Part shown: positions 1-11,600 of the stretch, one piece after another
How positions within the stretch are numbered: the stretch's first letter is position 1
How the letters are laid out: every line of letters starts with the position of its first letter
Assembly (NCBI GenBank): GCA_903926385.1
Contig: CAIYIS010000048.1
Coordinates: 62,001-126,000, forward strand
DNA: 64,000 nt
Reading direction: 5' to 3'
From: an uncultured Bacteroidota bacterium
GTDB taxonomy: Bacteria > Bacteroidota > Bacteroidia > 2-12-FULL-35-15
Translations under genes and position numbers: made by a program
Notes under the pieces: generated by a model
Database searches by the model: none
Seen by the model: only the letters and a program-made list of their open reading frames with translations
Told to the model about the DNA's origin: nothing

Positions 1-398
1 CTCAGTTCTTTCACCGTTTCATCTGCCCCGTGGTTATTAAATCCCATTCGGTTTATTAATGCTTTATCTGCCGGCAATCTGAACATACGTGGCTTTTCAT
101 TACCCGGCTGAGCTTTGGGAGTAAGCGTTCCTATTTCTATAAACCCGAAACCAAAATTTCCTAACTCATCAAATAGTTTCGCATCCTTGTCAAACCCGGC
201 TCCTAATCCCACCGGATTCGGAAATGTTAATCCAAAAAGTTCTACTTCCAGTTTTTTATCCTTCACCACATATACACTTCTCAGCAATGCCGACATACCC
301 GGTATTTTACAGAAAAGTTTTATGGTTTTAAAAACTACATGGTGAATAGCTTCGGGGGAAAAAAGAAAAAAAATCGGCCTTATCAAACTTTTATACAT
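1..398 (-). CDS. pyrD: Dihydroorotate dehydrogenase (quinone), N-terminal part; truncated by window edge
   Basis: Reverse complement reads [43 protein letters not shown]...[67 protein letters not shown], characteristic of class 2 DHODH; open to the left edge. Confidence 0.95.
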   Translation of the reverse strand, partial: MYKSLIRPIFFLFSPEAIHHVVFKTIKLFCKIPGMSALLRSVYVVKDKKLEVELFGLTFPNPVGLGAGFDKDAKLFDELGNFGFGFIEIGTLTPKAQPGNEKPRMFRLPADKALINRMGFNNHGADETVKEL

Positions 399-478
399 AC
401 ACACTTATATTTTCAGGGCAAAAATACTATTTAATTATTAAATCCTGTTTTTCGCCCATCTGCTTCCTCTGTCTTAGC

Positions 479-1453
479 TTAGTTCACCACCATTTTTTTG
501 TTCCATACCCGGTGCTCTTTATCCTCTGCCCTCAGGCAATACACACCTTTGGCCAGTTGGCTAACATCTATCATTTGTTCCCGGCTGTTCATCCTCCTTT
601 TGTAAACCACTTTTCCCATCATATCCTCAAGCTTTATCTCTGTGTCTTTTTGTTCTCTCTCAAACCTTACCATCACTATCCCCGAAGCCGGATTGGGCAG
701 CACAATAAATGCACTTCCCGCTTCCTCTTCTTTTATCCCTATCGGGAAATACACCGCATCGCATTGCGAAAACAAACTATACGAAAACCCCGAACTATCG
801 CTGTAACATCTGAAACGTGCATACTGCCCTTCACCGAAATTACCAAATACATTATCACAACTGTCCGAAGTATTCGGAAACAAATACGAACAACTCGAAG
901 CATTCACCAAACCTATCTTTTCAATAATCCGGGCACCGCCACCCATTCCGGCATTACTTCCAAAAAACCAACTCGAACCATTGTGAGGAATCACATCCAC
1001 ATACCTCAACAACTGCCCGCCTATCACCATACTTCCTTTAGCAGTAACGGTAACTATGCCATTCACTGCACATCCGCTGTACAATTGCATGGCAGGAATA
1101 ACCCAGGTAGAACCCACCGAAGCTCCAAAATCATACAGCGTATAATACTGTCCCAGTTCGAACACATACACCTTACTCGTGTCGGCATAGGTATAATTAT
1201 CGCCCAAACTCACCGTGTCCGTTGCACCCATGCCCAACACATTGCTATGACTAACTTCCGTACCCCTCATCCGTTTGCACACATGCCCGTTTATCAATGT
1301 ATCCCCTGCATATTTTATATGATAATAACCATTCCTCCCGTTCGCACCCGTATCCATCCCGTAGTACCACTCAGCACCGGCCGGGCACCACATCTGAGCA
1401 CTCATCGCCCCCCACAGCACCACCATCACCCCCGTCAGTATTAGTTTTCTCAT
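479..1453 (-). CDS. Secreted protein with T9SS type A C-terminal sorting domain
   Basis: N-terminal signal peptide; C-terminus LPNPASGIVMVRFE...KLEDMMGKVVYKRRM...LAKGVYCLRAED...KMVVN matches a type A T9SS CTD. Confidence 0.85.
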   Translation of the reverse strand: MRKLILTGVMVVLWGAMSAQMWCPAGAEWYYGMDTGANGRNGYYHIKYAGDTLINGHVCKRMRGTEVSHSNVLGMGATDTVSLGDNYTYADTSKVYVFELGQYYTLYDFGASVGSTWVIPAMQLYSGCAVNGIVTVTAKGSMVIGGQLLRYVDVIPHNGSSWFFGSNAGMGGGARIIEKIGLVNASSCSYLFPNTSDSCDNVFGNFGEGQYARFRCYSDSSGFSYSLFSQCDAVYFPIGIKEEEAGSAFIVLPNPASGIVMVRFEREQKDTEIKLEDMMGKVVYKRRMNSREQMIDVSQLAKGVYCLRAEDKEHRVWNKKMVVN

Positions 1454-1549
1454 TTCTAAATTATATGTTTTGTAGTTCTATTATTCCTCTTTTCAATCCA
1501 AAATTTTATTTCTGAATCTTACCAATCCCCAAGATTATATTCGTCTGAA

Positions 1550-1704
1550 CGCCTCACCCCTGAACAGGCGCACAAGCCGGCTCAAACAGCCACAGGCTGT
1601 TTGCCCTCCCCTCTCCAAAGGAGAGGGGGTTAAGCTTACTGAAACCTAAATTTAGTTTGTTCATAATCTCCCCTCTCCTTTGGAGAGGGGCCGGGGGTGA
1701 GGCG
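1550..1704. repeat. Inverted-repeat intergenic element (MITE/REP-like)
   Basis: Outer arms CGCCTCACCCC / GGGGGTGAGGCG; internal CCCTCTCCAAAGGAGAGGG and CCCTCTCCTTTGGAGAGGGG; AAACAGCC-ac-AGGCTGTTT hairpin. Partial relatives at about 2571-2615 and 45955-45985. Confidence 0.6.
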
Positions 1705-1767
1705 ATTTGCTACCATTAATTAATCATAGGGATTAGTGCCTTGTGAATACTAAGTTCTGAATTAATC

Positions 1768-1914
1768 TCAAGATTTCTTTTTCTGAAAAAAATAAGCAAA
1801 CCAAACAAACCATAAAAACCATAAAGCCTGTATCCAGTCACCTTTTGTGATGGCAGGTATTCCCAGAAACCCCAGAAACCCCAAAAAGCCCATTGTCCAT
1901 TTTAAATTTTTCAT
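1768..1914 (-). CDS. 48-aa GFLG-repeat aromatic-rich membrane microprotein
   Basis: Reverse complement: MKNLKWTMGFLGFLGFLGIPAITKGDWIQALWFLWFVWFAYFFQKKKS*; AAAGGAAAG upstream of ATG. Below the length cut-off of the ORF track. Confidence 0.6.
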   Translation of the reverse strand: MKNLKWTMGFLGFLGFLGIPAITKGDWIQALWFLWFVWFAYFFQKKKS

Positions 1915-2235
1915 GTTCTTTCCTTTAATTATTTTTAAATATCCTATTTCTCACTTTTCGTAATCATCTGCAAATGTAATTTGTTTTTTGTGGTAGCATC
2001 CAAAAGCAAACGCTTTTTTCAATCTCATAACTAATCAAGATGTCTCCTTCCCTCTCCCTATTCCCAACTTTTCATATAAAGCGCAAGGAAACATAATTCG
2101 CGTAGGTTGGGTCAAATCATCTTGTCATCTCGCATTGTGTTCACCTTCCATTATACTAACTTCAACAATACCCCTCAAAAGTGTTTTTCTCCCATTCTCT
2201 AATTGAAAAGGGCAGGGGAGAGGTGTTTTTTGTCT

Positions 2236-2529
2236 CAGCAGATGTCCTTCGGGAGTCAGCAGATGTTCTTCGGAAGTCAGCAGATGTCCTTCGGGAGTGA
2301 GCAGATGTCCTTCGGGAGTGAGCAGATGTCCTTCGGGAGTGAGCAGATGTCCTTCGGAAGCCAGCAGATGTCCTTCGGGAGTCAGCAGATGTCCTTCGGG
2401 AGTCAGCAGATGTCCTTCGGGAGCCATCAAATGTCCTTCGGAAGCCAGCAGATGTCCTTCGGAAGCCAGCAGATGTCCTTCGGAAGTCAGCAGATATCCT
2501 TCGGAAACCTCCAGATGTGTATCTTCCCG
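2236..2529. repeat. 21-bp tandem array 1 (about 13 units plus a degenerate one)
   Basis: Units CAGCAGATGTCCTTCGGGAGT and variants at exact 21-bp spacing, 2236-2508, then a decayed unit. Confidence 0.97.
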
Positions 2530-2619
2530 AGTTAACAAATCATGTTCAAATAGGAACATTTTATAAACCTTCCCTTCCCTCCCCCTCTCTTGCGGAGAGG
2601 GGATAAAGGGGAGAGGTGC

Positions 2620-5600
2620 TTAATCCTGTATTACCAGTCTTCCGGTCGAAACTACCTTGCCATCGTTAATAAATTTAAAGAAATAAATTCCCGAGTTCAG
2701 TTCGTCTCTGTTCATTCTTACTTCATGAGTAGTAATGTCCGTAATGTATTTCACCTGTTTGCCAAGTACATCATACACTTCCAGCTGAGCATTGTTTAAC
2801 GTAATGCCATCACCAATTTTCACAGTAGCATAATCCATAAATGGATTAGGATACACCGTTACACCTGCATCAGCCACCGAAGTTCCAATTGAGTTACATA
2901 AGTCAACCGTCATTGGTCCGTTAGCCGAAGCTGTACAAGTGGTGGTAGGGTCTGTGTAGGTATATGTAATGGTAAATGTACCAATTCCGCTTACAGCAGG
3001 GTCGAACATATTTCCTCCTGATACACCAATACCTGAATAAATTCCTCCCGAACCCGAAGGGTAACCTGTGGTAAGAACCACCGGAGCTGAGGTATTACAA
3101 ACATGAGCCATAGCACCAATCTGAACGATAGGCAATGGATTAAGAATAACGTTAAGGATAACCGGAGTAGCCGAGCCACATTGGTTGCTTGCTGTTACTG
3201 CCAATGTACCGCTGTTTACGTTGGTCACCAAAGTAATGCTGTTGGTATTAGAGCTACCTGTCCAGTTGCCCGGCACAGCCCAGAAATAATTGGTAATATT
3301 ACCATCCACCGGAACTGAATAAGTATTGGTAGAACCATCGCACACCAATGTAGGTCCGGAGATAGAAGCAGGAGCCACAGGCAAGTTGTTAACCGTTACT
3401 ACCACTATATCTGTTGACGAACAGTTTCCGTTCGATACAGTCACGGTATAAGTAGTAGTAGCCGATGGGTTAGCCACAGGGTTAGCTATGCCTGCTGACG
3501 ATAAGTCAGTAGCAGGTAACCATGCAAAGTTAGTTCCGCCCGAAGCGTTAAGTGTGGCACTGCTGCCTGCACAAATCGAAACATCGCTTCCGGCATTTGC
3601 CACAGGAGTAGTATTTACAGTTACCACCACAGCATCCGTAGCCGAGCAGGTTCCGTCCGAAACCGTTACAGTATAAGTTGTACTTGTCATAGGGTTAGCC
3701 AATGGATTAGCAATAGAAGAATTGCTTAATCCGGTAACAGGCAACCAGGAGTATGAAACTCCTCCTGTAGCTTGTAAACTGATGGTTGTTCCCGAACAAA
3801 TTGCAGTGTCCACACCTGCATAAGCTGTAGGAAGTGGCAATACCGTTACCACCACCGAGTCGATAGTCGTTCCGCAAGTACTAGTTACAGTTGCAGTATA
3901 AGTAGTAGTAGTAGTAGGCGATGCCACAGGGTTAGGAATATTTGCATTGCTCAATCCTGCTGTAGGTAACCAGCTGTAACTTGTTCCACCCACAGCATTT
4001 AAGGTAGTATTTCCACCGGCACAAATCGATACATCTGTTCCTGCATTGGCTATATTCACTGTTACCTGTACGGTATCATTATCCGAACATAATCCGTTAG
4101 ATACCGTAAGCACATAAGTAGTATTTACAGTAGGTGTAGCCACCGGATTAGCTATCGATGCATTATCAAGACCGGTAGCAGGGCTCCATGAGTAGGTTGT
4201 TCCGCCTGTTCCGTTCAGCGTAGTGCTGTTTCCTAGACAGATATTTACATCACTTCCGGCATTTGCCGTAGGCGAAGGATTAACATTTACTACCACCATA
4301 TCAGTAGCCGAACAACTTCCGTTCGATACAGTAACGGTGTAAGTAGTAGTTGAGTTAGGATTAGCAATTGGGTTAGCCACAGTTGCATTGCTCAATCCGG
4401 TAGCAGGTAACCACGAATAAGAGGTTCCTCCCGATGCCGAAAGAAGCGTGTTTGTTCCCGAACAAATGGTTACATCACTTCCGGCATTAGCCACCGGAGG
4501 CGAAACCACATTTACTATAACAGCATCCTGAGCGCTGCAGAATCCGTTCGAAACGGTAACTGTATAAACAGCAGTTGTGGCAGGCGAAGCTACAGGGTTA
4601 GCAATATTAGGGTCGCTTAATCCGGTAGAAGGAGTCCATGTATACGATGTTCCTCCGGTTGCATTCAATGTAGTGTTTGTTCCTGAGCAGATGGTAACAT
4701 CCGTTCCGGCATTAGCCACTGGCACCGGATTAACTGTTACTACAACCATATCTGTCAATGCACAAGTTCCGTTAGATACCGACACTGTATAAGTAGTAGT
4801 AACTGCTGGCGATGCTACCGGATTGGCTATGGTTGATGAAGATAAACCTGTAGCTGGTGTCCAAGTGTAAGATGTACCTCCGCTGGCACCTAATGTTGTG
4901 GTGCTTCCGGCACAGATAGCAACATCTGCTCCTGCATTTGGTACTGGAGGTGCCACCACATTTACTACCATTACATCTGTGGCCGAACATCCGTTGGATG
5001 TAGCCGTAACTGTATAAGTAGTAGTAGCACTTGGATTAGCACTTGGGTTGGCAATGGATGGGTTACTCAATCCGGTTGAAGGCGACCAGCTGTAAGTAGT
5101 TCCTCCGGTTGCTCCTAATGTAGTGGTGCTTCCGTTACAAATGGTTACATCACTACCTGCATTGGCGGTAGGAGTGGCATTTACGGTTACTATTACTGCA
5201 TCTGTTGCAGTACATGTTCCGTTCGAAACAGTAACAGTATAAGTAGTGGTAGCCGCAGGCGAAGCTACAGGGTTGGCAATTGTGGTCGAACTTAGTCCGG
5301 TTGCTGGCAACCATGTATAAGATGTTCCACCCGTTGCGCCCAGTGTAGTATTAGTTCCGGAACAGATAGCTGCATCAGCCCCGGCATTAGCTACCGGAAC
5401 AGGGTTAACCGTTACCACCACCATATCAGTGGAAGTACAAGCACCGTTAGATGCAGTTACAGTATAAGTTGTAGTAGCTGCCGGAGATGCTACCGGATTA
5501 GCAATAGAAGCGTTGCTCAAACCTGTTGTAGGTAACCACGAATAGGTTGTTCCTCCTGAAGCAGTTAATGTAGTGCTGCTGCCTGCGCAAATGGCTACAT

Positions 5601-8600
5601 CAGCACCTGCATTAGCCACCGGTTGAGGTACCACTGTTACCACTACCATATCGGTAGAAGTACAGCTTCCCGTTGTTCCGGTTACAGTATAGGTTGTAGT
5701 TACAGTAGGACTGGCAATTGGGTTAGCAATATTGGTTGCTGATAATCCGGTTGCAGGCAACCAGGTGAATGATGATGCTCCTGTTGCGCTTAATTGTGTA
5801 TTGCTTCCTGAGCAGATTGAAACATCCGAACCTGCATTGGCAACACTGCCTCCTACTGTTACCGTAACCATATCAACTGCTGTACACGAACCACTGTTGG
5901 CAGTTAATGTATAAGTAGTTGTAGTGGTTGGGTTGGCCAAAGGATTAAGAATGGTAGTAGAACTCAAACCAGTACTTGGTGCCCAGGAGTAAGTTGTTGT
6001 TCCCGGAAGTGACCAAGTATAAGTTGTTCCTGCCTGAGGATAGGTGTTAGGCGAACTGCTTTCTAAATAACAAGTAGATACATTACTTGTACCAACAGTT
6101 GAGTTTACCCAATATCCTGTGGTGGACAATACAGTTCTGTTGTTAACATCTGTTCCAAACGTACTGGTTGCTCCGCGCAAACCTACCTGAGGTTCTACTG
6201 ATGCAAGACCAATTAAAGCAGGTGCGTTATACACCACTTTTACCTGATATGTTGTTGTATTCAATCTAATCTGGAAACTGAAACGGTCTAATGTTCCGGT
6301 AGAAGAATATCTTCCCATATCTTGCCATTGTATGATGAATTCCTGTCCTACCTGCTGATATCTGATTTCAGGTGTTCCTGCTGTTGCCTTGTCTAAGTCT
6401 CTTCCAAATGCCGAAACAGCACCTTGGTAGGTTTCTGTTGAACTGATTGGAATGTAGTTAGTAGTTGTAGGCACGGCCAATGTTCCAAAGGTTATAAATC
6501 CGTTCGTAGAAATATAGATATTGGTAAATGTGCTGTTATTAAATGTAAACGAAGGTATGGTTACTGAGCCTGAAACCACATCATCCATTAAGGATGCTGA
6601 AGTTAACCAAACTGTTCCTCCTGTAATAGGAGTGTATGTACCCACATTTTGTGTAAACGACATGGATGAAGCTAAATTTACCCATGCGCCTCCGCCACCG
6701 GTCACAGAGCCTACAAGAGAGGTGCTGCTTCCTGTACAAATGGTTACATCACTTCCGGCATTAGCACTTAATGTACCTGTTGTTACTGTTACAGATGCTG
6801 TGGAAGAACAAGTTCCGTTAGATACAGTTACTGTATAAGTGGTAGTGTAAGGAGGTGTACAAACTGGATTAGCAATGTTTGGATTGCTCAATCCTGTGGT
6901 CGGACTCCATGAATACGAAGTTCCTCCGGTTGCATTTAGTGTGGTCGAACCTCCGCAGGCAATGGTTACGTTAGAGCCTGCACTTGCCACTGGTGATGCG
7001 TTAACTGTTATGGTAACAGTAGAAGTAGAAGAACAAGTTCCGTTCGATACGGTTACTGTATAGGTAGTAGTAGTTAAAGGTGTTGCCACCGGATTCGCTA
7101 TAGATGCGTTATTCAAAGTAGCTGAAGGTAACCATGAATAAGTTCCGCCTCCGGTTGCATTTAATGTTGTGCTTGTTCCTGAACAGATGGTTGCAGGCGA
7201 ACCGGCAGTGGCAACAGGAGAAGCATTTACTATTACTGTTACAGTTTGTGTTCCCGAACAACCCGAAGTTGTTCCGGTTACTGTATAAGTTGTGGTCGCA
7301 ACAGGGCTTGCCACCGGATTAGCAATATTTGCATTGCTTAAGCCTGTTGAAGGAGTCCAGCTATATGAAGTAGCTCCGCTGGCTGTTAATGTAGTTCCCG
7401 AACCAGAACAGATTGTTGTGTTTCCGCTTACTGATACCACTGGTATTGGTGTTACTGTTACTGTAACGTTAGCAGAAGAGGTACAACCCGTTCCGTTTCC
7501 TACCATAACTGTATAAGTAGTGGTAGAGGTAGGATTAGCCGTAGGATTAGAAATATTCGGATCACTTAGCCCTGTAGTTGGTAACCAGCTGTATGTAGTT
7601 CCTCCGCTCCCGTTCAATACGGTGCTCGAACCGATGCATATATTAGAGTTACTTCCTGCACTCGCCACAGGCGAAGGGTTAACGGTTATTGAAACAGTTG
7701 CAGTTGATGAGCAACCTGCCGAAGTACCCGTAACAGTGTAAGTGGTAGTTGAACTAGGCGATGCGGAAGGGTTGGAAATTGATGCATTACTCAATCCTGT
7801 TGAAGGTAACCAGCTATATGTAGTGGCTCCGCTTGCGCTTATCGGTGTACTTGTACCTGAGCAAATCGTTGTTCCTCCGGTTGCTGTTACCACCGGAATA
7901 GGATTTACGGTAACTGTAACCACTGAGGTATTGCTGCAACCTGATGTGGTTCCGGTTACAGTATAGGTGGTAGTGGAAACAGGAGCAGCCACAGGGTTAG
8001 CTACTGTCGATGAACTTAATCCGGTTCCCGGACTCCAGCTATACGAAGCAGCACCGCTGGCCGTTAATGTAGTGTTACCTCCGGTACATATATTGGTTGT
8101 TCCCGAAACAGAAACACTTGGTGTGGTATTTACAAATACAGTAACCTGTGCTGTATCCGAACAACTTCCAGATGTACCGGTAACGGTGTACGTTGTAGTA
8201 ACCAATGGAGATGCTGTTGGGTTAGCTGCCGAAGCACTGCTTAATCCGGTAATAGGTAACCAACTATACGAAGCTGCACCGCTTGCACTCAATGGCGTAG
8301 ATGTTCCCGAACAGATGGTTGTACCACCGGTTAAGGCAACTACTGGAACTGGATAAACACTTACTGTTACAGTAGTTGTGTTCGAGCACGAACCAGTTGT
8401 TCCGGTTACCGTATAAGTTATAGTAGATGTTGGGTTCGCAACTGGGTTCGCAATTGTAGGGTTGCTTAATCCTGTTGAAGGCGACCAACTGTAAGAAGTA
8501 GCACCACTTGCTGTAAGTGTAGTACTTGTTCCGGTACATAATGTTGTATTGCCTGTAACCGAAATGGTAGGTAATGGAATCACATTCACAGCTACTGTTT

Positions 8601-11600
8601 GAGTACTGGAACAACCGTTGGCAGTTCCTGTTACTGTATATGTAGTAGACGATGACGGAGATGCTACCGGATTGAAAATATTGGAAGCACTCAAACCTGT
8701 TGCAGGAAGCCAGCTGAAAGAACTTGCCCCGCTAGCTGAAAGATTTGTGCTTGCTCCATTACAGATGGTTGCACCACCTGTGATATTGATAACCGGAAGA
8801 GGTGTTACTGTTACAGTTAATGAAGCTGTGCTCGAACATCCCAGTGAAGTACCGGTAACAGTATAAGTAGTTGTAGCGGCCGGAGTAGCAACTGGATTCG
8901 CTATATTAGCATTACTTAAACCTGTTGACGGAGACCAGCTATAAGTGGTCGCTCCCGATGAAGTTAGGTTGGTGCTCGAACCTGCGCAAATTGTTACATC
9001 TGTAGATGATACAACAGTAGGGATTGGATTAACCGTCACCATATATGTTGCAGAACTACTGCAACTTCCGGTACTTCCAGTAACTGTAAATGTAGTTGTG
9101 GTAGTAGGTGTTGCCGTTGGATTCGAAACAGATGGATTACTTAAATCACCTGCCGGCAACCATGCATAGTTCGTTGCTCCTGACGCTGTCAATACGGTAG
9201 CTCCTCCGTTACAAATGGTATTTGTTCCACTTACAGAAACACTTGGAATAGGTATCACCGTCACTAATGCATTAGCTGTGGCTGTACATCCGTTATTACC
9301 TGTTACAGTGTATGTAGTGGTGGTTGTCGGAGAAGCGATTGGATTGGCAATATTAGGATTGCTCAAACCTGTTGTAGGTAACCATGTATAGGTATTAGCT
9401 CCTGATGCAGCTAAGTTTGTTGAACTACCGGCACAAATGCTCCCTGCTCCGGTAACTACTACAGTTGGTGCAGAAGTTATATTAACAGTTACTGTGTTGC
9501 TTCCGGAACATCCGCTTGAAACACCCGTAATGGTATACGTTGTGGTTATGGCTGGGTAGGCTGTTGGATTAGCAACAATGGTACTGCTTAAACCAAGAGC
9601 CGGTGACCAAGTGTATGATGTGGCTCCCGAAGCAATCAAAGATGTGCTTGTTCCTCCGCAAATTGTTGTATTTCCTGTAATAGCAATAACAGGAATGGCA
9701 ATTACCGAAACTGTAACCGTTTGTGTACTTGTACATACACCATTTGAACCGGTTACCGTGTATGTCGTAGTTGAGGATGGACTGGCAACCGGATTCGAAA
9801 TATTCGGGTTACTTAAACCTGTTGTTGGAGACCAACTGTATGAAGATGCTCCACTGGCTGTTAATGTTACCGAACCTCCTGCACAAATATTGCCTCCTCC
9901 TGTTACTGATACAGTTGGAGCTGCACTAACACCTAAAGTTAATGAAGAAGTTGCGGAGCAACCGTTCGTTGTTCCTGTTACTGTATAAGTGGTTGTTGAT
10001 GCTGGTGATGCTGTAGGGGTAGAAACTGTTGTGCTGCTTAATCCTGTTGCAGGCGACCATGTATATGTTGTCGCTCCGGAAGCCGTTAAAGTTGTGGAAG
10101 AACCTGCACAAATCGGACTTGAACCGCTAGTTGCGTTTACAGTAGGGATGGTGGTAACAGTTACTGTAGCCGTAGCCGAATTCGAACAACCTAATGAAGT
10201 TCCGGTAACTGTATAGGTGGTTGTCACCCCTGGTGTGGCTACAGGATTATAAATTGAAGTTGAACTCAAACCTGCAGAAGGTGCCCAGCTGTATGAAGTT
10301 GCTCCGTTAGCAATAAACGATACTGTCCCTCCTGCACAAATATTAGGTGCATTTGGTGTTGCTGTTATGTTGGGTATAGGATTTACAACAATGGTTACCG
10401 TAGCAGTGTTTGTACAACTTCCTGCAGTACCAGTAACCGTATAAGTTGTTGTGGTTGTAGGACTGGCAGTTGGGTTAGCGATGCTGGCATTGCTTAGAGA
10501 ACCAGAAGGAAGCCAAGAATAGGATGTAGCTCCGCTGGCACTTATTGATGCTGATGCTCCCGCACATATTGTAGTTCCTCCCGTAGCAAGAACCGGTACA
10601 CTTGTTGACATGGTAAACGCTGCATCACTTTGATCTGTCTTGGTACTTACCACATAATCTGTTACTCGAACTAAACAGCTCGAGGAAATAGAATTAGGAA
10701 CTGTCCAGGAATAACTGCAAGAGCTTCCTCCTGCCGCATAGTTGGTGGCAATAGAAACCCAAGAAGTTCCTCCATTAATTGAATAATCAAGATTGTACTG
10801 TCCGGATGTTCCGGTTGCATTCCATGTAATGGTTTGCGATGAACAGGTAGCCCAGTTTTCTCCTCCATTCGGAGCTGTAATAGTAATAGGAACAGCAGAG
10901 GTTGTGATGGTGAATACAGAATTACTTACATCCGTTTTACAGTTATTCACATTATCAGTAACTCTTACTAAACAGTTTGTACTAGGCGCATTCGGTACTG
11001 TCCACGCATAGGTGTTGGTAGTAATTAATGTATTGAATACAATATTAATCCAGTTAGAACCTCCGTTGATAGAATAGTCGATGTTGTAGTAGTTTGAAAC
11101 ACCTGATGAAGTCCAGTTGATATTTAAAACAGAACCCACGGTGTAGCTTCCTCCAAAATTTGGCTGAGTAATAGTGATAGCAGGAGCGATGGTGAATACC
11201 GCATTACTTAAATCTGTTTTAGAAGTGGCATAAGGGTCAGTAACTTTTACTAAACAGTTATTCGAAGGAATGTTAGGTATACTTGCCCAAGTGTACGAGC
11301 AGTTTCCTGTTCCGGCTGCAGAATAGTAAGTAACCACTGAAGTCCATGTGCTACCACCGTTTGTCGAGTAATCGATATTATAGTAACCCGAACAACCTCC
11401 TGCAGTCCAGTTAATACTTGAAGTTGTACAACTATTCAATATTTCACCACCATTAGGGGCCGTAACGATAACAGCAGGATTGATAGAAAAATCTAAGTTA
11501 CTAACATCATAAGTACCTGTACAACCAAAGTCGGTAACTCTAATTAAACAGGTTGAAGAAACAGAGTTAGGCACTGTCCATGAATAAGAACCTGTGTTAT

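Noticed and set aside
512-1444. 310-aa + strand ORF
   Set aside because: Antisense to the T9SS-CTD protein at 479-1453, which has signal peptide and sorting domain.
2125-2559. Protein-coding genes over array 1 (144, 110 and 89 aa)
   Set aside because: Overlapping ORFs on both strands follow from a stop-free period divisible by 3; replacement changes are not constrained.
7292-10216. Series of + strand ORFs (VVVEAGLATGLEIFGLLKPVVGDQLYEVAPLAVNVV-like) inside the giant gene
   Set aside because: Antisense shadow of the tandem protein repeats of the 4691-aa CDS.
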